The position numbers and the translations under genes were made by a program. A stretch of 43,960 bases of DNA from Flavobacteriia bacterium. Its GTDB lineage: Bacteria; Bacteroidota; Bacteroidia; Flavobacteriales; Schleiferiaceae. Below, piece by piece: positions 16,505 to 22,774 of the stretch (position 1 is its first letter; the number at the start of each line of letters is the position of its first letter). The notes below the pieces were generated by a model. It was not told the DNA's origin and made no database searches. It worked only from the letters and a program-made list of their open reading frames with translations. The stretch is taken from NCBI GenBank assembly GCA_013373425.1, contig JABXHW010000025.1, positions 1 to 43,960 on the forward strand, written 5' to 3'.

Positions 16505-16825
16505 TTACTTTTCGTTGGTAAGAGTTACAACACACACGGCCAAGACTACCATGACCGGATTGATTAATCCTTCGGCATAGGGCAGAATCATGGCTACTGC
16601 AGAGAAGAAGATGGCTACCCCATTGAATATGGGTCTGGGTAGAGGGTTGTTACGTTGGATTTCCTTCATGGAGCTGATCCATTTGGGATTGGAATCGAGA
16701 ATCAGATTCGCCACGCCCACGACAAACACCAAGGCTAAAAGTGCCCATGTCCCTGACCGATTTTCACCGAAGACAATCAGTTCAGTAAATAGCACAGCAA
16801 AGGTGATATATCTCCAATATTTCAT
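16505..16825 (-). CDS. Small membrane protein of unknown function (106 aa)
   Basis: The product has three hydrophobic segments (about residues 7-20, 27-43 and 66-100, the last perhaps two helices). Between the second and third lies a short charged loop (NPKWISSMKEIQRNNPLPRP). I do not recognise a family. Its ATG overlaps the TGA of the preceding gene by four bases (16822-16825), the typical arrangement for translational coupling, so it is the last gene of a three-gene unit led by ACMSD. The two membrane proteins might form one complex; nothing in the sequence shows a link to tryptophan breakdown beyond position. Confidence 0.75.
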   Translation of the reverse strand: MKYWRYITFAVLFTELIVFGENRSGTWALLALVFVVGVANLILDSNPKWISSMKEIQRNNPLPRPIFNGVAIFFSAVAMILPYAEGLINPVMVVLAVCVVTLTNEK

Positions 16826-17241
16826 TCTGTAGGTTCTTGTTGTCGCTTTGCATCGGAATAAGCACGAACCACTATCAATCCCGAAGCTGCAGTACCTAAA
16901 GCCATGATACTATCAAACTTTGCATCAAAGACAACGTATTGCCAAAAGGCTAAGAAGAACAACAAGTGAACGCCAACGGCGACCATGTAGGTCGGACGAT
17001 TTCGGCAGAGATTTCCACCTTTCATCACTCCCCAGCCTGCGCTTGGAAAGAGTGGTGAGCTCATGATTGCAAATGCTGTAAATCCAAGAGCAATAGCCAC
17101 CTCAAGTCTACCTTCCATAAACTGCCACCAGGCTACGAGGGCAGTCCCTGAAAGTCCAACGAATATGAACCAAGCTACATTCTTGAGAATATGAAAGGGA
17201 ATCGTTTTCAACGGAAGTCTTCTTTTTTCATGTTCAGCCAA
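16822..17241 (-). CDS. Membrane protein of unknown function (139 aa)
   Basis: This protein has four hydrophobic helices (about residues 17-37, 46-62, 84-102 and 108-125) and short charged ends. The start at 17241 overlaps the end of the ACMSD gene by 34 bases in another frame, and its stop overlaps the next start by four bases, so the three genes are very probably co-transcribed and coupled. I do not recognise a family. Moderate length and lack of conserved polar residues within the helices argue against a classic transporter. A role as a small partner of the 106-residue protein is a guess from position only. Confidence 0.75.
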   Translation of the reverse strand: MAEHEKRRLPLKTIPFHILKNVAWFIFVGLSGTALVAWWQFMEGRLEVAIALGFTAFAIMSSPLFPSAGWGVMKGGNLCRNRPTYMVAVGVHLLFFLAFWQYVVFDAKFDSIMALGTAASGLIVVRAYSDAKRQQEPTE

Positions 17242-18239
17242 CCCAAAGCAGCGCCACTAAGAAGACTCTCCTTTTTCTCAGCCGACCAATCCATGGAATG
17301 AATCAACTGACCAGGTTCCAGTTCTCCCAACGGGAATGGGTAATCGGTTCCTAGTGCTACTTTATCCTCACCGACGAGGTCAACCACATAGTCGAGCATT
17401 TTTTGGTCATGCACGAGTGAATCCAACCAGAACTTACCCATGTAAGATGTTGGAGGAATAGGATTGTCAATTGCACATAGGTCCGGGCGAACATCAAATC
17501 CATGTTGAATCCTTCCTAGTGTTGCTGGGAAGCTGCCACCTCCATGCGCAATGGCTACACGAAGTTTCGGAAGCTTCTCAAATGTTCCGCTAAAAATCAA
17601 TGAGCAAAGGGCTAGCGAACTTTCAGCAGGCATACCTACCAACCAAGGAAGCCAATACTTCGGCATCTTCTCTTTAGACATCATGTCCCAAGGGTGAATG
17701 AACACGGCCATATCGAGATCCTGGCAAGCTTCAAGCACAGCAAAGATTTCAGGGGCGTCGAGGTTCCAGTCGTTCACATGAGTCCCAATCTCAATGCCTT
17801 TAAGTCCGATGTCCTTACAACGACGAAGCTCTTGAATAGCCAACTCAGGATCTTGCATCGGAACCGTTCCCAAACCGACGAAGCGATCGGGATAACGCTG
17901 ACAAATATCTGCGATGTGATCATTGAGGAAGATGGATACTTCGAGTGCATGCTCGGGTTTCGCCCAGTAGCTGAACATCACCGGAACCGTTGAAAGCACC
18001 TGCACATCCACGTGTTGATGGTTGCACTCTTTCGCCCGAGTTTCTGGATCCCAACAGTTGTCTTGAACCTCACGAAAGAACTTATCGTCCATCATCATTC
18101 TCGCGCAACACGGCTTGTGATGATCGAGGTGAATGAATCCACCATAACCGAACTTCTCTCTGAAATTTGGAATATTCTCAGGGAGGATATGAGTATGGAT
18201 GTCAATCGTGAATATATCGGGAAACTGGGTATTCGACAC
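17208..18239 (-). CDS. 2-amino-3-carboxymuconate-6-semialdehyde decarboxylase (ACMSD)
   Basis: ACMSD removes CO2 from aminocarboxymuconate semialdehyde, steering the kynurenine pathway away from quinolinate and towards full oxidation of tryptophan. The 343-residue protein is an amidohydrolase-fold enzyme. The N-terminal metal motif IDIHTHILPE gives the first two histidine ligands; further conserved segments are FIHPWDMM (about residue 165), VAIAHGGGSFPATLGR and LGTDYPFPLGE, the last holding the catalytic aspartate. A GTG at 18239 is preferred as start because it places the metal motif a few residues in, as in the family; a GTG at 18275 would add 12 residues. The substrate-forming enzyme, HAAO, is encoded on the same strand about 2 kb upstream. 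The gene heads a three-gene unit with two membrane proteins. Confidence 0.92.
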   Translation of the reverse strand: MSNTQFPDIFTIDIHTHILPENIPNFREKFGYGGFIHLDHHKPCCARMMMDDKFFREVQDNCWDPETRAKECNHQHVDVQVLSTVPVMFSYWAKPEHALEVSIFLNDHIADICQRYPDRFVGLGTVPMQDPELAIQELRRCKDIGLKGIEIGTHVNDWNLDAPEIFAVLEACQDLDMAVFIHPWDMMSKEKMPKYWLPWLVGMPAESSLALCSLIFSGTFEKLPKLRVAIAHGGGSFPATLGRIQHGFDVRPDLCAIDNPIPPTSYMGKFWLDSLVHDQKMLDYVVDLVGEDKVALGTDYPFPLGELEPGQLIHSMDWSAEKKESLLSGAALGWLNMKKEDFR

Positions 18240-18348
18240 GTTCAAATGGGTTTGTCGCGAAGATAGAAAAAGCACTCGGCAAGAACTAAATAGCCGTTCC
18301 CTATCAATCCTTATATTCGTTCAGACTAACAATTTCGCTCTCTTAACT

Positions 18349-18906
18349 ATGAAGAATAAAGGCGATATCCTTGAATATAAAATAGAGAACAGTGTAAACG
18401 GCGGAGTACGTATCCTCTTCTGGATGATGTTCGTTCTTTCCATTGGTCTTTTTCTCAGCGCAGTGTATGATTTGGCAATTGGAGACGGTCGAATTCGACC
18501 ACTCATAATCGCAGCCTGCCTCCTCATCATCAGCACCTTTTCTTTGTTTGCAATTAATGTGTCTCAGATTAACCTCAAGAATAGAAAGAAAAGAACGGCC
18601 AACTACCTATTTGGAATCTACGCAGGCAAATGGGAATCACTTGGAAACTTTTGTGATGTGACCGTCCTCAAAAAAAACATGTCGAGTAAGATTCAAAGTG
18701 CTGGAAACGTCTCGTCACACACTAAAAAAGATGTGGTTTATGAAGTTCACATCTTGAATGAAACCCACCGGAAAAAGTGGTTAGTAGCAAAGACACAGAA
18801 TCCGGAAATGGCCAAGATTATACGCGATGATGTGGCTCGTGAACTCAATTTTACAGCTACGCAATACAATCCTCTCCCAATTTCACCCCGCGGCCGACGA
18901 CGATGA
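18349..18906 (+). CDS. Two-helix membrane protein with a C-terminal soluble domain (possibly PH-like)
   Basis: This 185-residue protein has a 20-residue cytoplasmic lead, two helices (about 24-44 and 50-68) and a soluble domain of about 115 residues rich in basic and beta-prone stretches. The domain ends with a strand-helix pattern (VHILNETHRKKWLVAKTQN, then an amphipathic helix), as at the end of the bacterial PH-like domain, and parallels the 154-residue protein two genes on. No family can be named with confidence. The ATG at 18349 is chosen because the longer frame overlaps the divergent ACMSD start and adds no hydrophobic start. It is the first gene of the plus-strand island; its stop lies 33 bases before the TPR gene. 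Confidence 0.7.
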   Translation: MKNKGDILEYKIENSVNGGVRILFWMMFVLSIGLFLSAVYDLAIGDGRIRPLIIAACLLIISTFSLFAINVSQINLKNRKKRTANYLFGIYAGKWESLGNFCDVTVLKKNMSSKIQSAGNVSSHTKKDVVYEVHILNETHRKKWLVAKTQNPEMAKIIRDDVARELNFTATQYNPLPISPRGRRR

Positions 18907-18939
18907 TCTTTGGCTTTATCCTTGCAAGATTTTATACCG

Positions 18940-19851
18940 ATGAAACTCCTACTAACATCTATTTCATTCTTCATTCTCAACATTACTGTTCAAGGTCAGA
19001 CTTACCAGGAACGATTCAATGCAGTGTTCTTCAACGACACTGTTGATGTAGAGAATGTAGTGCCCATCTTGAGAGCTTGGGAAGCCGCTCAGCCTAAGAA
19101 TGCCGAGATGTTCATCGCCCATTCAAACTACTACTTCACCATAGCTCAAGAAGAGCAAATGCAGCTCACTACAGAGCCGCCATCTCAGGGGGAGCAGGCC
19201 TTTGAGATAACAGATGATGAAGGAAATGTTGAAGGCTACCTCAGGAGTGTTCTTGGCTACAATGATTCCCTTTCATCCATTGCGATAGGCTACCTCAACC
19301 AAGCGCTTGAACACCATCCTCGACGGTTGGACATTTGGTTTGGGAAGTGTTACACCTTACGAGAAATTGGGGAATACGAGGACCACGTGGAAACGCTTAA
19401 AGCCGTCCTAGCTCTGAATGAAGAAGACCCCGATTCTTGGCTTTGGGCGAACGGCGAAGCTTTTGATCAGTCGAGATACGACTTCTACACCAGCATTCAC
19501 GAATACTGTTCTGCACTTGCCACTTCCGACGCTCCCATGAATCTCATTATTGATGCGATTGAAACATCCATCACCTATTTCCCGGAGGGCACCGAATTGA
19601 TTAACGACTTGGGAGTGGCCTATTTCTACGCAGGCGATAACACCTCAGCGATTGATGCTTTCAAGCGCGCATTAGCTACGAATGAAGAGGATATGACTTG
19701 CATTTCAAATATCGCCTACATCTATCTTATTGAAGGAAATTTAGAGGAATCACGCAGTTATTACGAACTCCTGTTGAAAAGTGATAATGCTGATGATGTG
19801 GCCGTTGCAGAAGAACAATTAACTTATATCCAGAATTTAGAAAGCGAATGA
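18940..19851 (+). CDS. Secreted TPR-repeat protein
   Basis: The 303-residue product starts with a clear signal peptide (MKLLLTSISFFILNITVQG, cleavage about residue 19) and is therefore periplasmic or outer-membrane associated. The rest is helical. Its C-terminal half contains recognisable tetratricopeptide repeats, with the usual small-large pattern in LINDLGVAYFYAGDNTSAID and ISNIAYIYLIEGNLEESRSY (about residues 220-290). TPRs mediate protein-protein contact; no catalytic domain is visible. The ATG at 18940 is preferred over a TTG at 18910 because it places the signal peptide at the terminus. The stop overlaps the start of the next gene by four bases (ATGA), so the two are translationally coupled. 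Confidence 0.8.
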   Translation: MKLLLTSISFFILNITVQGQTYQERFNAVFFNDTVDVENVVPILRAWEAAQPKNAEMFIAHSNYYFTIAQEEQMQLTTEPPSQGEQAFEITDDEGNVEGYLRSVLGYNDSLSSIAIGYLNQALEHHPRRLDIWFGKCYTLREIGEYEDHVETLKAVLALNEEDPDSWLWANGEAFDQSRYDFYTSIHEYCSALATSDAPMNLIIDAIETSITYFPEGTELINDLGVAYFYAGDNTSAIDAFKRALATNEEDMTCISNIAYIYLIEGNLEESRSYYELLLKSDNADDVAVAEEQLTYIQNLESE

Positions 19852-20312
19852 GTCAAGCAGCTGTACATACTGAAGACAACCAAACATTCAAACGAGAGTG
19901 GTCGAAAGGAGGCAAAATCCTCCAATTCTTTTACGCATCACTGGTAACTCTGCCAGCCATCTACTCTCACCTCGACAACCTTACAATCGATAAGGTTCTA
20001 CTTTCACTCTTGTGCCCTGGTCTGTTCGTACTCGGAGGACATATCATTCTTATGTACAACCGATATGAGGTTACAGAAGACGCGTTGCGCATTCTCCCAA
20101 GTCAACAATACGACCATTGCCACATTGAAAAAGAGCGAATTCGGTCATACGAAGTGATTGAACAAAACTGGATAGCTCGCTCCTTACTGGGAACCAGAAA
20201 GCATGTGATACACCTTCGATACGACAAGTATGAGGAGACCGTTCTCTACAGCACAGATCCAGAACTAATTGCTTGGCTTGAGGACGTGGTTGCTGAGAAT
20301 AATCCCGACTAG
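19848..20312 (+). CDS. Two-helix membrane protein with a PH-like domain (154 aa)
   Basis: After a charged lead of about 22 residues, two hydrophobic helices (about 26-44 and 50-68) are followed by an 80-residue domain. Its strand order (YEVTEDALRILP, IRSYEVIEQNWI, HVIHLRYDKYEETVLYS) ends in a helix (DPELIAWLEDVV), as in bacterial PH-domain membrane proteins. Function is unknown; such proteins are thought to act at the membrane. It is coupled to the TPR gene by an ATGA overlap. Its stop TAG shares the sequence CTAG with the stop of the opposite HAAO gene, so the two genes end on the same four bases. Confidence 0.72.
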   Translation: MSQAAVHTEDNQTFKREWSKGGKILQFFYASLVTLPAIYSHLDNLTIDKVLLSLLCPGLFVLGGHIILMYNRYEVTEDALRILPSQQYDHCHIEKERIRSYEVIEQNWIARSLLGTRKHVIHLRYDKYEETVLYSTDPELIAWLEDVVAENNPD

Positions 20313-20839
20313 ACGAAGCGAGGATCCGTTTCCATTACGTGCCCACAATTGTCACACGTTCTCAATTCTTCTGAAGCATAGTACTCCTTAAATCTCGGTA
20401 GGAAATCTTTCTCGATGTCCAATAGAGGGAAATAGGTCTCGTGCAATTTGTTATTACAGTTATCACAGTACCACTGCAGACCATCCTTATAATCTGTCCC
20501 TTTGCGAACGCGCTCAACCACTAATCCAATACTTCCTTCTTTGCGCATGGGGCTGTGAGGGATTCCGGCTGGACAAAGGAACATGTCTCCGGGACCTAAA
20601 TTGATATCACGCGCCTTCCCATCCTCTTGAATGCGAACCGTAATTTCTCCTTCCAATTGGAAGAACCACTCTTCAGTTTCATTGTAATGGTAATCCTTAC
20701 GGGCATTTGGACCAGCAACCACCATCACAATGTAGTCCTCACCTTCTGGATATAGGTTCTTATTCCCAACAGGCGGCTTGAGTTTATCTCTATTCTCATC
20801 CAGCCATTTATTGAAATTGAAAGGTCCGCGGATTGCCAT
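20309..20839 (-). CDS. 3-hydroxyanthranilate 3,4-dioxygenase (HAAO)
   Basis: HAAO opens the ring of 3-hydroxyanthranilate with O2, forming aminocarboxymuconate semialdehyde, the substrate of ACMSD. The 176-residue cupin protein matches the bacterial type: MAIRGPFNFNKWLDENRDKL at the start, iron ligands in YHYNETEEWFFQLEG (His and Glu) and AGIPHSP (His), and a C-terminal rubredoxin-like site of two CDNC pairs (about residues 128-131 and 162-165). The ATG at 20839 is chosen because the longer frame adds 28 residues that resemble no family member. The gene lies between a repeat-bearing gap and the convergent PH-like gene. With ACMSD it suggests catabolism of tryptophan or anthranilate-type compounds; other pathway genes are outside the window. 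Confidence 0.95.
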   Translation of the reverse strand: MAIRGPFNFNKWLDENRDKLKPPVGNKNLYPEGEDYIVMVVAGPNARKDYHYNETEEWFFQLEGEITVRIQEDGKARDINLGPGDMFLCPAGIPHSPMRKEGSIGLVVERVRKGTDYKDGLQWYCDNCNNKLHETYFPLLDIEKDFLPRFKEYYASEELRTCDNCGHVMETDPRFV

Positions 20840-20956
20840 AATCGTTGTGTAAAGGTTGGAAGGGCAAGTTATGAAAAGGTAGGATGGTTGGAAAGTGGAA
20901 AAGTTAATTGACTTGAGTTCCAAACGAAGAAGAGTAATCTCCTATTCAGGCAACCC

Positions 20957-20988
20957 CGCTCACTTGCGTTCCTGCGCACCTCCAACGT
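20957..20988 (-). repeat. Octad tract directly after the aldo/keto reductase stop
   Basis: On the minus strand the words start right after the stop codon (20992-20990) and include AGGTGCGC and AGGAACGC, members of the family seen after msrA and at 933-972. Confidence 0.75.
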
Positions 20989-20989
20989 T

Positions 20990-21976
20990 CTACCACATCG
21001 GATGCTCCGGGGCGTTCTGAAATATTACCTCAATTTTCTCCATCACTTCGTCGGTTACTTTGTCCTTGAAGTCGAGTGCTTTGAAGTTTTGTTCGAGTTG
21101 TGAAGTTTTGCTGGCGCCGAGAATTACAGTGCTAACATTCGGATTCTTGAGGCACCAAAGCAAAGCAAGCTGAGCGGCAGACATACCTAGTTCACCTTCG
21201 GCAAACGCCACCATCTTATCCACCTTAGCCAAGACGTCATCGACTACTCGCTGATCCTTCAGCCAACTAAGCTCTTCGCGATTCAAACGAGAATCGCTTG
21301 GAATTCCCTTACTGTATTTACCGGTGAGAACGCCAGAAGCCAACGGACTCCAAATGGTAGTGCCCAATCCAACCGTTTTGTAAATCTGTTTAAACTCCAC
21401 TTCCACCTTGTCGCGGTGAATCATGTTGTATTGTGGTTGCTCCATGGTTGGACCGATAAGGTTATATCGCTCCGCGACCATGTGTGCCTCCATGATCTCT
21501 TGTGCACTCCATTCACTGGTTCCCCAATACAAGATTTTACCTTGTTGAATGAGGTTATGCATGGTCCACACTACTTCCGACATGGGCACGGACTTATCGG
21601 GACGATGACAGAAATACAAGTCGAGATAATCCACTTGCAGACGCTTCAATGCAGCCTCACAAGCCTCGACAATATGCTTTCGATTTAACCCCTTCTGAGT
21701 AGGCAACGACCCTCCCGCGCCGAAATACACTTTGCTACTCACCACATACGTATCGCGATTCCAGCCCATCTTGGACAGAATCTCACCCATCACAATTTCA
21801 CTCTGCCCGTTGGCATAGACTTCGGCATTGTCGAAGAAATTGACACCATTGTCGTAGGCCATCTTCATCAAGTCTTCAGAAGTGGTATCTCCAATTTGAT
21901 TTCCAAAAGTGATCCATGATCCAAAGCTGAATTCTGATACACGAAGTCCAGACTTTCCAAGATTGCGATATTCCAT
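20990..21976 (-). CDS. Aldo/keto reductase (potassium-channel beta-subunit-like)
   Basis: The 328-residue product belongs to the aldo/keto reductase superfamily, in the branch of Kv beta subunits and YghZ/GpsA-type reductases (MEYRNLGKSGLRVSEFSFG). The catalytic tetrad is visible: Asp and Tyr in FFDNAEVYA (about residues 48-56), Lys in VVSSKVYFG (about 85) and His in YFCHRPD (about 124). NADPH binding is indicated by STVILGASKTSQLEQN near residue 280. It should reduce aldehydes or ketones; the substrate is unknown. It reads in the same direction as HAAO, 150 bases upstream, but a repeat tract lies between them, so co-transcription is uncertain. Confidence 0.93.
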   Translation of the reverse strand: MEYRNLGKSGLRVSEFSFGSWITFGNQIGDTTSEDLMKMAYDNGVNFFDNAEVYANGQSEIVMGEILSKMGWNRDTYVVSSKVYFGAGGSLPTQKGLNRKHIVEACEAALKRLQVDYLDLYFCHRPDKSVPMSEVVWTMHNLIQQGKILYWGTSEWSAQEIMEAHMVAERYNLIGPTMEQPQYNMIHRDKVEVEFKQIYKTVGLGTTIWSPLASGVLTGKYSKGIPSDSRLNREELSWLKDQRVVDDVLAKVDKMVAFAEGELGMSAAQLALLWCLKNPNVSTVILGASKTSQLEQNFKALDFKDKVTDEVMEKIEVIFQNAPEHPMW

Positions 21977-21994
21977 GAGGGTGTGTTTACGTTT

Positions 21995-22018
21995 TTGGGT
22001 GTATGGGTGTATGGTGAT
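21995..22018. repeat. Short octad tract (3 words)
   Basis: Three 8-bp words such as TTGGGTGT and ATGGGTGT lie 18 bases upstream of the reductase start, within its probable promoter region. Confidence 0.6.
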
Positions 22019-22064
22019 TGTAAGGTGCTCAAGTTATGTCGACAATCACAGGATTATCCAAACC

Positions 22065-22096
22065 TGCGCACCTACGTACTTGCGTACCTGCGCACC
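22065..22096 (-). repeat. Octad tract directly after the msrA stop
   Basis: On the minus strand four words begin next to the stop codon (22100-22098). The first and fourth are identical (AGGTGCGC), and the two between differ from them only by transitions. Confidence 0.85.
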
Positions 22097-22097
22097 T

Positions 22098-22691
22098 CTA
22101 GAACAACTTCCGATATCCGTGGCAATACGGCGTACCTCCTCGGTTGTCGTAGTAATCTTGGTGGTAGAGCTCTGCTGACCAGAAAGTGTCTGCATCGAGA
22201 ATTTGAGTAGCAATGATCATCCCTTTATCTTCCAAGAGTTGAATCAATCCTTCAGCAACTTCTCGCTGCTCATCATTCGCCACGAAAATGGCGGAACGGT
22301 ACTGCGGACCAATATCAGGTCCTTGACCATTCATCTGTGTTGGGTCGTGTGTTTCGAAGAACTGGCGAGCCAAGGTCTCGTAAGAAACTACGCTTGGATC
22401 ATACACGACCTTCACGGCTTCATAGTGGCCAGTTGTCTTTGAGCACACTTGCTCGTAAGTTGGGTTGTCTACATGTCCGCCCGTGTATCCTACATCAGTA
22501 GAAATCACGCCTTCAATTCGCTTCATAAAGTACTCTGTACCCCAGAAGCAGCCGGAGGCGAAAACGGCTGTTGCAGTATCCTCGCTCATTTGTGTATTCA
22601 ATGTTGATGCTACAGGTTGCTCCGCTTGAGTGGTACAGGCCATCAATGCAAAAGCAGCAAATGAAAGTACAATTGAAATTCTTCTCTTCAT
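22098..22691 (-). CDS. msrA: Peptide-methionine (S)-S-oxide reductase, lipoprotein form
   Basis: MsrA repairs S-methionine sulfoxide in oxidised proteins. The 197-residue product has a lipoprotein signal with lipobox ALMAC (Cys19), so it should sit on the periplasmic side, attached by lipid. The catalytic motif GCFWGTEYF follows at about residue 46, then GVISTDVGYTGGHV and a C-terminal region with DTFWSAELYHQDYYDNRGG, where the substrate-binding residues lie. A resolving cysteine is available near the end (TPYCHGYRKLF). The protein probably protects envelope proteins. The gene lies 83 bases downstream of the TonB-type receptor on the same strand and ends directly at an octad tract. Confidence 0.95.
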   Translation of the reverse strand: MKRRISIVLSFAAFALMACTTQAEQPVASTLNTQMSEDTATAVFASGCFWGTEYFMKRIEGVISTDVGYTGGHVDNPTYEQVCSKTTGHYEAVKVVYDPSVVSYETLARQFFETHDPTQMNGQGPDIGPQYRSAIFVANDEQREVAEGLIQLLEDKGMIIATQILDADTFWSAELYHQDYYDNRGGTPYCHGYRKLF

Positions 22692-22774
22692 AGCTATCGT
22701 ATTAGTAATGTAACCAGACGAGAAGGGAAATTGTTTCTTACTAAAGGGAGGTGGATTTTAGAAAGATTTAACGA

